Positions 52,842-61,200 are shown, numbered from the stretch's first letter. The stretch is DNA of 64,000 nt from Acidiferrimicrobium sp. IK (GCF_025499425.1 NZ_JAIMCB010000006.1:230830-294829), one strand, 5' to 3'. Notes: generated by a model from the letters alone, not told the origin. Numbers and translations are program-made.

Positions 52842-54821
52842 GTGGTCCAGCGCTTCCCGGTACAGGTCGATGCCGATCAGTTCGACCGGCTCGCCCGACC
52901 TACTCAGCCGATGGCCGGGGTCGTCGAGCTGATCTGGAACGCTCTCGACGCCGAAGCCGATGTCGTCACGGTCACCGTCGCGCGCACCGACCTGGACGGC
53001 GTCGACATCGTCCAGGTCCAAGACAACGGTCACGGCCTGACCCATGCGGAGGCGCTTCGCGACTTCCGCCGCCTCGGTGGCTCATGGAAGAAGAGCCGCT
53101 CGGTGTCCAAGAACGGCACCCGGCCCCTCCACGGCAAGGACGGGGCTGGCCGGTTCCGCGCCTTCGCCATCGGGAGCCTCGTCGAATGGACCACCACCAC
53201 CGCCGAGATCGACGACTCGCTCGTCCGAACGAAGATCACGGGTTCACTCGACGCCTCCGAGTTTACGGTGAGCGACCCTGAACGACTCGGGTCGGGATCA
53301 GCTGGGACCACCGTCAGGATCGCACAACCGCGTGAGCACGCCCACCGGCTCCTGGCAGACGCCGCCTCGTCACAGGTCGTCATCCAGCTCGCGGTCTACC
53401 TCATCAAGTACCCGCAGGTCGCCATCACCTACGACGGGAAGACCCTCGACCCGAAGGCGATCCTCGAACGGGAGACGAGCATCGAGTTGGACAGCGCGCT
53501 CGGCGGTCACCATGGCGCGCCGCTTCTCACGATCATGGAGTGGAGACCAGAGGCCAAGTCGATCAAACCATCCCTGATCCTCTGCGACGCCAAGGGCGTC
53601 GCCCTTCACGAGATTACCGAAGGTATCGACACCCGCGCGGGGCTTCCCTACACCGCTTATCTGATGTGGCCGGGATTTGCCGAGCGCGTCAACGAGCTGC
53701 CACTCGCCGAGTTCGATAGCGAGACCGTCGCGCCCATCCTCGATGCCGCTCGTGCCGCCATCCGTGATCACATCGATTCGCGTCTCAGCGAACGTCGCGT
53801 CGAGCAACTCGAACGATGGAAGGCGGAGCGCGTCTACCCATACTCGGGCCAGCCGCAGACCCAAGCTGAGGCCAACGAGCGCCGCGTCTTCGACGTCGTC
53901 GCTACCGCAGCCGCCCCGGCAGTCGCACGCGAGCCGAAGGCAGCGCGCCTCTCCCTTCGCCTGATCCGAGAAGCACTGGCGCAGCCGCCTGGTGCGCTGC
54001 ACCGTGTGCTGAAAGAGGTTCTCGATCTGACGGGCGAGCAGCTGGCCGATTTTGACCACCTGTTGGAGCGGACGACCCTGGCTTCGATCATCTACACGAA
54101 CAAACTGGTCACCGATCGTCTAGATTTCCTCGTCGACCTCGAGTCCATGCTCTTCGACGCCGACAAGAAGAAACGGTTGTTGGAGCGCTCGCAACTCCAC
54201 CGCATCATCGCCAACGGCAAGACGTGGATCTTCGGCGAGGAGTACGGGCTCGCAGTCGACGACCAAGGTCTGACGAAAGTGCTCGAAGCTCACCTCTCCT
54301 CTCTCGGTGATGACAGACCGGTACTGAGGCCCGTCACGGACACCGAAGGCCACACGCGGATCGTCGACCTGATGCTTTCCAAGGCCGCCCTTCGCGGAGA
54401 CGGCCGCGAGCACCTCGTCGTCGAACTAAAGCGGCCGAGCGTCTCTCTGACCCAGATCGAACTAAGCCAGATCACGAATTACGCCGTAGCAGTCAGCGAG
54501 GACGAGCGCTTTGCCGCACCGAACGTGCGATGGGACTTTTGGCTCCTCGGTGATGACATGGACCACGTGGTGGAGAACCTTGCCCGCACTCCGAACCGGC
54601 CCACTGGCCTCTACACCGAGGGTCAGAATTACCGAATTTGGGTTCGGCGATGGGCGGAAGTCCTAGAGGAGAACCGGCAACGACTGCACTTCTTCCGAGA
54701 GCACCTGGAATACCAACCTCAGGACGAGGCAGAGCTCGAGGGCATGCTTAGCAAATATCTGCCGAATGCAAATCCGGACGATCGTGCTCCCAGCGAGAAA
54801 GTGGGAAGCGACGGGGAATGA
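52842..54821 (+). CDS. GHKL ATPase with PD-(D/E)xK-like C-terminus
   Basis: 659 aa from the GTG at 52842, with a TAGAAC -10-like box 6 nt upstream and no Shine-Dalgarno (leaderless). The GHKL/HATPase_c_3 ATP-binding site is complete: MAGVVELIWNALDAEAD (Glu29, Asn33), VQDNGHGLTHAE (61-65), HGKDGAGRFRAFAIG (98-103). A middle helical transducer region follows. Near the end IVDLML (Asp509) and HLVVELKRPS (Glu528, Lys530) form a PD-(D/E)xK-like nuclease core. GHKL plus nuclease proteins are found in several anti-phage systems. It stands alone as a single-gene module between two defence operons. Confidence 0.78.
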   Translation: MVQRFPVQVDADQFDRLARPTQPMAGVVELIWNALDAEADVVTVTVARTDLDGVDIVQVQDNGHGLTHAEALRDFRRLGGSWKKSRSVSKNGTRPLHGKDGAGRFRAFAIGSLVEWTTTTAEIDDSLVRTKITGSLDASEFTVSDPERLGSGSAGTTVRIAQPREHAHRLLADAASSQVVIQLAVYLIKYPQVAITYDGKTLDPKAILERETSIELDSALGGHHGAPLLTIMEWRPEAKSIKPSLILCDAKGVALHEITEGIDTRAGLPYTAYLMWPGFAERVNELPLAEFDSETVAPILDAARAAIRDHIDSRLSERRVEQLERWKAERVYPYSGQPQTQAEANERRVFDVVATAAAPAVAREPKAARLSLRLIREALAQPPGALHRVLKEVLDLTGEQLADFDHLLERTTLASIIYTNKLVTDRLDFLVDLESMLFDADKKKRLLERSQLHRIIANGKTWIFGEEYGLAVDDQGLTKVLEAHLSSLGDDRPVLRPVTDTEGHTRIVDLMLSKAALRGDGREHLVVELKRPSVSLTQIELSQITNYAVAVSEDERFAAPNVRWDFWLLGDDMDHVVENLARTPNRPTGLYTEGQNYRIWVRRWAEVLEENRQRLHFFREHLEYQPQDEAELEGMLSKYLPNANPDDRAPSEKVGSDGE

Positions 54822-54858
54822 GCGCGAGATCCCTCCATCCCATCGGCGAACAGAGGAC

Positions 54859-55045
54859 ATGAGCCTGCGCACTGCATTCACCGAGCTGTTCGGGGTTGCG
54901 CATCCGATCGCGCTGGCGCCGATGGGCGGCTCGGCGGGCGGGGCGCTCGCCGCCGCGGTCGCCAATGGTGGCGGGCTCGGACTGGTGGGCGGTGGTCGGG
55001 GAGACCCGGAATGGCTGGAGCGGGAATTGGTTCCCGAGCGCCCCG
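54859..55045 (+). pseudogene. Nitronate monooxygenase gene fragment (5' end only)
   Basis: From the ATG at 54859 the first 60 or so residues match the N-terminus of nitronate monooxygenases: SLRTAFTELFGVAHPIALAP, MGGSAGGALAAAVANGGGLG, LVGGGRGDPEWLEREL. Similarity then stops (about 55035-55045) and the frame runs into the E1-JAB gene on the other strand. A full enzyme is about 320-350 aa, so more than 80% is missing. This marks a junction where foreign DNA or a deletion cut a host metabolic gene. Confidence 0.72.
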
Positions 55046-55079
55046 AACCGCACGGTGTCGGACTACCGCATCTTTCAGG

Positions 55080-56495
55080 TCAGTCGAACTGCTCAACCAG
55101 CGACTGAGCGGATGCCACGATCGCGTTGATCTCGCAGTCGTCATGGCATTGTGCCCTGGGCGCGACTGTCATCTCGCCGGGGTACGCCTGGTAGTGCTGC
55201 GGGCCAATGCCGGAGACTCTGACACTGCCGGCGACCATCCCGGCGAAGTGCAGGATCTGGTGACCGGCTACGGCAAGGCTGAAGGGGAAGACGTTGCGGC
55301 GGTTGAACCGCTCGCGTTCGGCGGGGCTCAGCCCAGCGATATAGTCCGGATCGTCCAGCAGTCCGTCGCGGTCGAGCCCGACATCGCTGCGCAGCAGCGC
55401 GCCGAGGCAGACCATGCAGGCCCGTCCAGGCCCAACGGTGTGGATGCGCCAGTCGACATGCAGAGGCCGGCCCTCAGGGGTGGTCCTGGCGAAGATGCCC
55501 CCGTCGACGACCGGGATCAAATGAGCGTAGGCGATGGCGTTCAGGATCCACCGCGGCCAGGGTCGGTCGACACAACAGATGAGGACATCGCAGTCGAGAG
55601 CAGCTTCTATCCCTTCTCGAGTCAGCAGCGACCTCGGCAGCTTGTTGACCTTGACGGCCTCCGCCGTGTGACTGTCGGCGATGCCCCGGGCGGCGACGTC
55701 GACCTTGAAGGTCTTCGCCTCGACGTCCGCCAGGTTTGAGTGGAGGGTGCGGTCCAGGTTGCGCAACTCGATGTGGTCGTGGTCGATGAGGACGATGTCG
55801 GAGACACCCATCCGGGACAGTCCCTCGGCGACGAGGCTTCCCACACTTCCGAGCCCGACGAGGCCAACTCGGGCTCGGGCGATGTCTGCCTGCGCCGCTG
55901 CGCCCCAGACACTGAGGGTCGCCACTTGGGCGGGCAACTCGGCCGGCTCAGGCCGCAGCAACGGGTGGAAGCTCAAGGAGAGCCGATCGGACGCCGCGAC
56001 GCGGACCACCGGGATCTCCACGCGTTCGTAGGTGAACGGGGCGGCTCGTCCCCAGGTCCTGGCGCTCCACGTGCCGTCGGTGCCCCAGGTCATCCCGAGG
56101 AGCGGGAGTCCTGACCGACCAGAGACTGCGCCGGCCAGGCGATCGCGCTCGGCGACGATGTCATCCTCGCTCATGCCCTGCCAGCCCGGACCAAGGTGGG
56201 AGTGGATCAGGGCGAGGCCGGTGCCAGGTTCAAGTGAGGTGAGCACCCGACTCAAGTAGTCCGAGGTGAACGAGACGTTGCCTTCGAGGATCCGCTCCCC
56301 CTCGTCGGGCAGGAGTGCCTGGTCCAGGACGAAGCTCATCCGACGGCTTCCGACGCTCGGGCGCCAGATGGCGAAGGTCAGGTCCTCTTGGATTCCTTCG
56401 TGGACGAAGTGGCGGCGTAGCTCGGTATCGAGGTCGCCGGTCATGACGACGGCCAGCTCGCGCTCTTGGAGGTAGTCCATCTCGTGATATGTCAT
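55080..56495 (-). CDS. JAB peptidase - E1 (ThiF) fusion protein
   Basis: 471 aa from the ATG at 56495, overlapping the E2 gene stop by 4 nt. Residues 1-170 are a JAB/JAMM metalloprotease with HSH (98-100) and S-x-x-D (109-112) in LIHSHLGPGWQGMSEDD, one residue longer between H and S than the standard motif. Residues 205-470 are a ThiF/E1 adenylating domain: RVGLVGLGSVGSLVAEGLS (Rossmann), LIDHDHIELRNLDR, and CxxC zinc pairs (CMVC at 360-363). It should activate the Ubl C-terminus and also remove or process Ubl conjugates. It is the last gene of a Ubl-E2-E1/JAB operon like those first described by Iyer, Burroughs and Aravind. Confidence 0.88.
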   Translation of the reverse strand: MTYHEMDYLQERELAVVMTGDLDTELRRHFVHEGIQEDLTFAIWRPSVGSRRMSFVLDQALLPDEGERILEGNVSFTSDYLSRVLTSLEPGTGLALIHSHLGPGWQGMSEDDIVAERDRLAGAVSGRSGLPLLGMTWGTDGTWSARTWGRAAPFTYERVEIPVVRVAASDRLSLSFHPLLRPEPAELPAQVATLSVWGAAAQADIARARVGLVGLGSVGSLVAEGLSRMGVSDIVLIDHDHIELRNLDRTLHSNLADVEAKTFKVDVAARGIADSHTAEAVKVNKLPRSLLTREGIEAALDCDVLICCVDRPWPRWILNAIAYAHLIPVVDGGIFARTTPEGRPLHVDWRIHTVGPGRACMVCLGALLRSDVGLDRDGLLDDPDYIAGLSPAERERFNRRNVFPFSLAVAGHQILHFAGMVAGSVRVSGIGPQHYQAYPGEMTVAPRAQCHDDCEINAIVASAQSLVEQFD

Positions 56496-56851
56496 GGGAT
56501 CACCTGGCTGAATACGGTCAGGACGTGGGTCCAGACGGCTTGAGGGGTCGGCACCCGGTCGAATCGGCGGGACCAGTACTGCCAGTCGGGCCCGAGCGCA
56601 CTTGATTGGGTCTTGAGGGGTCCGGTCATGTCCATCCGCACGAGCGCTGGGCGAGTGTGAATAGCCGGTGGCACCAGGTACGGGATGGTCTGGCACCGGG
56701 CCAGGGCGACATCGCACGCCCGCTCGGCCAGGGGCCCGCAGGGGATGGTGAAGTTGCATACGACGATGTAGGGATGGCCGGAGTGGTCCTGCGCAGCCTC
56801 GACCGTGAGGCCGAGACTGCGCAGGTACTCCTCCAGCTCTGCGTCAGTCAC
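56492..56851 (-). CDS. Prokaryotic E2-like protein
   Basis: 119 aa from the GTG at 56851, 2 nt after the Ubl stop. The fold reads as Prok-E2 family E: AELEEYLRSLGLTVEAAQDH, YIVVCNFTIPCGPLAERACD, TIPYLVPPAIHTRPALVRMD, PDWQYWSRRFDRVP. The conjugating cysteine is unclear; the Cys in NFTIPCG or in LARCQ are candidates. In the operon it would carry the Ubl from the E1 domain to a target, without a visible E3. It overlaps the next gene by 4 nt. Confidence 0.72.
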   Translation of the reverse strand: MTDAELEEYLRSLGLTVEAAQDHSGHPYIVVCNFTIPCGPLAERACDVALARCQTIPYLVPPAIHTRPALVRMDMTGPLKTQSSALGPDWQYWSRRFDRVPTPQAVWTHVLTVFSQVIP

Positions 56852-56853
56852 CG

Positions 56854-57099
56854 CTACGAGGTCGGAGTCGGCCCGAGGTAGGTAGCGGTGAACCGCTCGT
56901 CCTCGTGCAACTCGACCTTGTCGTCGTAGTCGGTGTAGACGTGATCGCCCCTGTCCCGGGTGAGCCGGTACTGCTCGACAGGGGTGAACCCTGCGTCGGT
57001 CAGGATCTTCCTGACCGTCAGGTCGTCCTTGTGGGTGGTCAGACGCTCCCCGTTGACGAAGTAGGTGATCGTCTTGTGTTCGTGCTCCTGGTCTGCCAC
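56854..57099 (-). CDS. Multiubiquitin-type ubiquitin-like protein
   Basis: 81 aa from the GTG at 57099, 7 nt after GGAGG; a TTG at 57114 is less likely. The beta-grasp fold shows the multiubiquitin family pattern: ITYFVNGERLTTHKDDLTVR, KILTDAGFTPVEQYRLT, KVELHEDERFTATYLGPTP. Unlike many relatives it has a single domain. The C-terminus ends GPTPTS, not a di-glycine, so it may be conjugated after trimming or through another route. It is the first gene of the operon and faces the XRE/ImmA pair. Confidence 0.85.
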   Translation of the reverse strand: MADQEHEHKTITYFVNGERLTTHKDDLTVRKILTDAGFTPVEQYRLTRDRGDHVYTDYDDKVELHEDERFTATYLGPTPTS

Positions 57100-57148
57100 G
57101 GGCAGAACCTCCAATCGCTGAAGCGGGCACCGGCCGATCCGCTGCCCC

Positions 57149-57234
57149 GTGCACTATCATCAGTGCCGTGCACTAAAGTACACGCACTCCAGGTCCTTGT
57201 CAACTCAGGTGCATGCCGTCTACGATGGTGCACG
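57149..57234. promoter_or_regulatory. GTGCAC operator array between Ubl operon and XRE gene
   Basis: GTGCACTA occurs at 57149-57156 and 57168-57175. The second copy forms a near dyad with AGTACAC (57177-57183). A further GTGCAC lies at 57228-57233, directly after a TACGAT -10-like box (57221-57226). GTGCAT also occurs near 57209. The repeated word between two divergent operons is most simply the binding site of the XRE protein, letting it control both. Confidence 0.55.
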
Positions 57235-57264
57235 ATGCTCACGACGTCTACGAAGGAGGTGACG

Positions 57265-57618
57265 ATGGTCGCAAGCAACGCTGAGCGGCTCGGGAACAGC
57301 CTGCGCGCCGCTCGGGAGTTGAAGGGCAAGTCGCTCAAGGCGGTGGCTGAGCCGGCGGAGGTCTCGACCGCCTACCTCCTCAAGTTGGAGAAGGGCCAGG
57401 TCGAGTCACCGTCTCCTCACATACTCCATCGCCTAGCCGGCGAGCTGGGCATCGACTATCTGGACCTGATGCGCAAGGCCGGATACATCGTGAGCGACAA
57501 TGGCGCGCCATCCGGGGGCGCACTCACCCACGCGCTCAGCGGCGAGCCGCTCACCGAGGACGAGGAGCTGGCGCTCGCCACCTACCTGAAGATGTACCGC
57601 AACGGGCAGGTTCGGTGA
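57265..57618 (+). CDS. XRE family regulator (Ubl operon)
   Basis: 117 aa from the ATG at 57265, with AAGGAGGT 4 nt upstream. HTH: LGNSLRAARELKGKSLKAVA, PAEVSTAYLLKLEKGQVESP, followed by LHRLAGELGIDYLDLMRKAG. The C-terminus is short. It is divergent from the Ubl operon and is followed 4 nt later by an ImmA/IrrE peptidase gene. That gives the classic XRE + metallopeptidase switch, probably repressing the Ubl system until the peptidase cleaves it. Confidence 0.83.
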   Translation: MVASNAERLGNSLRAARELKGKSLKAVAEPAEVSTAYLLKLEKGQVESPSPHILHRLAGELGIDYLDLMRKAGYIVSDNGAPSGGALTHALSGEPLTEDEELALATYLKMYRNGQVR

Positions 57619-57622
57619 CGGC

Positions 57623-58501
57623 ATGTGGCGGGAGCTGGAGTCTGCCGGAGAGATCAACTCACGGGTAGACCTGCTCCTTCGCGCTGCCGATGCTTACGGA
57701 CGCTTCCCGACGCCCGTCGAGGACATCATTCGAGCCGCCGAACTCACCGAAGCCGACGACTACGTCCTCGATGAGTCACTCATCAAGAAGGCACCCGCAT
57801 ACCTACGCACGCTGCTGCGGAGCGCGAAGCAGAAAATCCAGGGCCTTGTCGACCGCCGAGCCCGAGTCGTTCACGTCTCGCCGGCGATCGAGAACGAGGG
57901 AAAGAAGCGGTTCGTACGGTTACACGAGACCGTGCATCACATCCTCCCGCACCAACAGGATCTCCTCTACGCCGACGACCAAGAAACCCTCCTGAGGACC
58001 ACCAATCGGCTGTTCGAGCGGGAGGCGAACCAAGGCGCCGCTGAGCTGCTGTTCCAACGGGAGCATTTTGCGCGTGACGCGGCGGACTTGGAGATCTCGA
58101 CGGCGACTGTGTCGCTGCTCGCCAACCGTTACGGGTCTTCGTTCCATGCCGCGTTCCATCGGTATGCCGAATCGCATCCCGGTGTAGTCGCGGCGATCGT
58201 TCTGGAGCGGACCCCACGATCATCATCGCCACCCACCTGGCGGCGCGAAGAGTTCATGTCGACCAAAAAGTGGAACGAAAGGTTTGGACAACCGTCGTGG
58301 CCCACGATGATGCGAAGTGACGAGTACCCGTTCCTCGCCGCTCTGGACTTCAGCGGCGTCGACCAAACCGATATACGCAACCTTGCTGGGGACGTTGACG
58401 CCGTAAAGGTCGACATCCTTCAGACGCCCTACAAGAGCTTCATTCTCCTGTGGTTCCCACAGCGCCGCCTACGGCGCCCTCTACGGGTGAGAGTCGCCTG
58501 A
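57623..58501 (+). CDS. ImmA/IrrE family metallopeptidase (Ubl operon)
   Basis: 292 aa. The zinc motif is HETVH in RFVRLHETVHHILPHQ (about residue 95-105), and the second metal-side segment is FEREANQGAAELLFQREHF (about 133-151). An upstream domain (residues 1-90) and a C-terminal domain of about 100 residues, perhaps a sensor, frame the peptidase. The usual ImmA/IrrE motif is HExxH followed by E-x-x-A. It should be the cleaving partner of the XRE protein encoded just before it. Confidence 0.78.
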   Translation: MWRELESAGEINSRVDLLLRAADAYGRFPTPVEDIIRAAELTEADDYVLDESLIKKAPAYLRTLLRSAKQKIQGLVDRRARVVHVSPAIENEGKKRFVRLHETVHHILPHQQDLLYADDQETLLRTTNRLFEREANQGAAELLFQREHFARDAADLEISTATVSLLANRYGSSFHAAFHRYAESHPGVVAAIVLERTPRSSSPPTWRREEFMSTKKWNERFGQPSWPTMMRSDEYPFLAALDFSGVDQTDIRNLAGDVDAVKVDILQTPYKSFILLWFPQRRLRRPLRVRVA

Positions 58502-59050
58502 CCGACCAGACGGGGACCATGTTCGACGCGGCAATCGTCGGAATCGTCGGGTTGCCAACCCGAAGGTCGAGGTCCATCAGCGTTTCTGGGGACACCAACT
58601 GGTGGCAGGCCCCACTGATCAGTCGGTAGGCCCAGGCGCTACCCTATGCAAGCGGCGCTACCAGCAAGTATGGCGACACCGAGGTCTTTAGGTTCGAGGT
58701 GGCGGGAACCCCCCGCCACCAAGTACGGGCGTTTTTCGCGCCTTTTTGCGTATGCACAGGCCGCTGACCAGCATGTTTGGTCGGCGGTTTCTGTGTTTAT
58801 GGGGACAGTTTGTGGGGTCCTACTCACCTTCTGCGTAGGGCAAAGAGGCGGCGCGCCAGGGCGCGGCCGGGCCGACACGCTGGGGTTTCGCCCGGTCGAG
58901 GCAGGCGGTGTTCGAGCGCTGCACAGGGCAGCCCTATGCAGCGCCATGCAGCTGCCCTACTCAACGCTCCGCCGCGTGCATGTGCTTCATGGGCGTCGAG
59001 CGGGAGGTCAGGCGTCAACGTGTGGGTGCCGAGAACCCCGTCCACCCAGC
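58502..59050. other. Intergenic stretch with strong hairpin, no confident gene
   Basis: No gene was recognised in these 549 bp. At 58698-58720 GGTGGCGGG and CCCGCCACC form a perfect 9-bp stem with a 5-nt loop. GTTTTT follows at 58731 and CTTTTT at 58742, so it could end the XRE/ImmA transcript. Further on AGGGCAGC (about 58924) and GCTGCCCT (about 58950) form another inverted repeat. The sequence is more AT-rich and irregular than the flanks, consistent with insertion-sequence debris. Confidence 0.45.
58698..58720 (+). terminator. Hairpin terminator candidate after the ImmA gene
   Basis: Perfect 9-bp GC-rich stem with a 5-nt loop, followed 10 nt later by a run of five T. It lies about 200 nt after the ImmA/IrrE stop. 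Confidence 0.4.
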
Positions 59051-59833
59051 TCAGGCAGCGATCCGGTACTCGTGGATGAGTCCGCCCAGGCGGTCGGGTC
59101 TTCGTAGCCGGGTGGGGTGGACATCGCCGATCGGCGCGGGAGGCGTGTCGAGCGCGGAGGGTGCACGTTGGTCCAGAGAGCGGTGCGGGCGGTGGACGTT
59201 GTAGTGCTCGACGTGCTCGGCAAGGACTGCTTGGAGGTGACGGCGGCCGAGGATGAGCATCCGGTCGAGGCGCTCGCGCCGGATGGTGCCGATCACGCGC
59301 TCACAGATGGCGTTCGCCCGGGGTGCCCGGACCGGGGGTCTGATGATCCTGGTGCCCTCTGCGGCGAAGATGGCGTCGAAGGAGGCGGCGAACTTGGCGT
59401 CGCGATCGCGGATGAGGAACTTGACACGGTTTGCCTGGTCGGCGACGTCCATCGAGAGATTGCGGGCCTGTTGGGTGACCCAGTCTGCGACCGGCTTGGT
59501 CGTGATGCCGGCGATCCGTACGCGACGGCTGTCGTGGTGGATGAACACGAGCACATAGAGCCTGCGGAGAAGGACGGTGTCGACGTGGAAGAAGTCGCAC
59601 GCCATCAGCCCTTTGGACTGGGTGGCGAGGAACTCCGTCCAGGTCGATCCCGACCTGCGTGGTGACGGATCGATGCCGTGGCGCTTCAGGATCGCCCAGA
59701 CGCTCGAGGCGGCGATGACGAATGCCCATGGGGCGAGTTCGCCGTGGATGCGGCGGTAGCCCCAAGTCGGGTTCTCCTTCGCCTGTCCGTGGCCGGTTTC
59801 CAGTCCGCAGTTTTGGCCACGGGAAGTCCGCAC
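59051..59833 (-). pseudogene. Truncated rve-type (IS3/IS481-like) transposase
   Basis: The open frame covers about 260 aa, but the recognisable part begins at AKENPTWGYRRIHGELAPWA (near 59780). The DDE triad is present: Asp in LMACDFFHVDTV, Asp in IRDRDAKFAASFD, Glu in ANAICERVIGTI. The C-terminus is complete (HYNVHRPHRSLDQRAP). The N-terminal HTH domains are gone, and the frame upstream of 59780 is unrelated. The element was cut where an IstB fragment abuts it. It is probably inactive. Confidence 0.75.
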
Positions 59834-59854
59834 CTCTCGCGGTGATGTTCGACT

Positions 59855-60316
59855 CTACGTGAGCCTGGTGTGACCTCCGTTCCGGCGGGATTCTTTGAGC
59901 CTGAACGACTCGCCAGAGGTGACGACGAGCACGCTGTGGTGGAGCAGGCGGTCGAGGAGGCTGACGGCGGTGGTGTGCTCGGGGAGGAAGCGCCCCCAGT
60001 CCTCGAACGGCCAGTGCGAGGCGATGCCGAGGGACCGGGTCTCGTAGGCGGCGGCGACCAGGCGGAAGAAAAGCTGGGCGCCGGTGTCGTCCATCGGGGC
60101 GAAGCCGATCTCGTCGATCAGCACGAGGTCGGCTTTCAGGATCTGCTCGATGACCCGGCCCACCGAGTTGTCGGCGAGACCCCGGTAGAGGGTCTCGACA
60201 AGGTCGGTGGCGCTGAAGTAGCGGACCCGTTTGCCGGTGTCGACGGCGTGGTGCCCGAGGGCGACGAGCAGGTGGGACTTCCCCGTCCCGGCCGGGATGG
60301 CGACAGACTGCAACAT
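59855..60316 (-). pseudogene. Truncated IS21-type IstB helper ATPase
   Basis: The fragment of about 150 aa starts at Walker A (IPAGTGKSHLLVALGHHAVD) and runs through DLVLIDEIGFAPMDDTGAQL (Walker B) to the C-terminus with LLDRLLHHSVLVVTSGESFR. A full IstB has about 100 more N-terminal residues. IstA is absent. The N-terminus is replaced by unrelated sequence at about 60316-60330, so the gene is a relic of an IS21-family element. Confidence 0.75.
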
Positions 60317-60340
60317 CTTCGACGGTTGTTGCCGTGCGAG

Positions 60341-60601
60341 GTGCGGGTGACGTCGTCGGTGCATCCGTTGTTCGGCCGGCTGCTGGCGGCGTCTGGGTTC
60401 AAGCGGCGTGACGGAACGCTGTTTTTGGTGGTGGTTCTGCCGGATGGGTCCCCTGGGACGATCCCTGTGGCTGCCACCGACATCTTGGGTGGTGAGACGC
60501 CTGCGGGGGTGGTGACGGTGCTGTCGGTCGAGGGGATCCGTGAGCTTCAAGGGTTGACCGGCTCGTTGAACCTCAATCCACCGTCGCTGAGCGTCCGGTG
60601 A
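60341..60601 (+). CDS. DUF5372-like small protein, probably an IS passenger, possibly partial
   Basis: 86 aa if it starts at the GTG at 60341; the frame is open further upstream. VRVTSSVHPLFGRLLAASGF, then FLVVVLPDGSPGTIPVAATD, resembles the DUF5372 family, whose short genes travel with transposases. No ribosome binding site is seen. The gene abuts the broken istB, so it may be a fragment. It ends about 20 nt before the IS1380-type element. Confidence 0.45.
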   Translation: MRVTSSVHPLFGRLLAASGFKRRDGTLFLVVVLPDGSPGTIPVAATDILGGETPAGVVTVLSVEGIRELQGLTGSLNLNPPSLSVR

Positions 60602-60623
60602 TGCCCTGAGGGGTGTGCCCATC

Positions 60624-60704
60624 CACAAGAAGTGCCTCCTGAGCAGGGAGGATGGCGATGTCTGAAGTCGTCATCTCCTAAAACTCAAGGAGGCACTTCT
60701 TGTG
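60624..60704 (+). promoter_or_regulatory. Hairpin masking the ribosome binding site of the IS1380 transposase
   Basis: CACAAGAAGTGCCTCCTGAG (60624-60643) pairs with the segment 60684-60704, with one bulge, around a loop of 40 nt. The right arm contains the AAGGAGG Shine-Dalgarno (60687-60693) and ends on the GTG start. A transcript entering from outside would fold and block translation, while one starting inside the loop would not. This limits transposase made from read-through. Confidence 0.6.
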
Positions 60705-61140
60705 TCGCGAGTATCGCATGGTCCTGACCGTCTCGGGGTGGTCTTTGACGACCCGAGCCTGGTGGCGAACGCCGGGTTGATCCTGGTTGCCACGTTGACC
60801 GCCCGGTTGGGGCTCGAGGCGCTCGTCGATGCCACCATCCGTTTGGGCAGGGGCGGGTTCGCGCCGGGCCGCAAGGTCCTGACCTTGGTGCATGCGATGG
60901 TCGCTGGCGGCAGCCACATCGACCACACTGACGTCCTCCGTGCCGGGGCGACCGCGAGGATCCTCGGGCATCGGGTGATGGCACCCTCGACGGTCGGGAG
61001 TTTCCTGCGCGCGTTCACGTTCGGGCATGTCCGCCAGCTGGACGCGGTGATCGCCGAGACGATCCGGCGGGCGTGGGCCATGGGCGCCGGGCCTGGAGGC
61101 CGGCGGCTGGTGATCGATATCGACTCGACTGTCTGTCAGG
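60702..61140 (+). pseudogene. IS1380-type transposase, 5' part
   Basis: The GTG at 60702 has AAGGAGG 8 nt upstream. The frame encodes about 146 aa to the insertion point: VSHGPDRLGVVFDDPSLVAN, LGRGGFAPGRKVLTLVHAMV, LRAGATARILGHRVMAPSTV, RRLVIDIDSTVCQ. The DIDSTV box holds the first catalytic Asp of the IS1380/DDE_Tnp_1 group. It is interrupted at 61141 by an IS256-type element; its continuation starts at 63829. Confidence 0.8.
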
Positions 61141-61200
61141 AGCCTGTCAGGTTGTCTGTGTAAGAGAAGATCCTTGACGTTGTTGTTGCTGTGAATGGTA

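Noticed and set aside
58640..58720. Possible tRNA or attachment site (GGTTCGAG at 58691)
   Set aside because: The T-loop-like word lacks matching T-arm and acceptor stems. The surrounding hairpin fits a terminator better.
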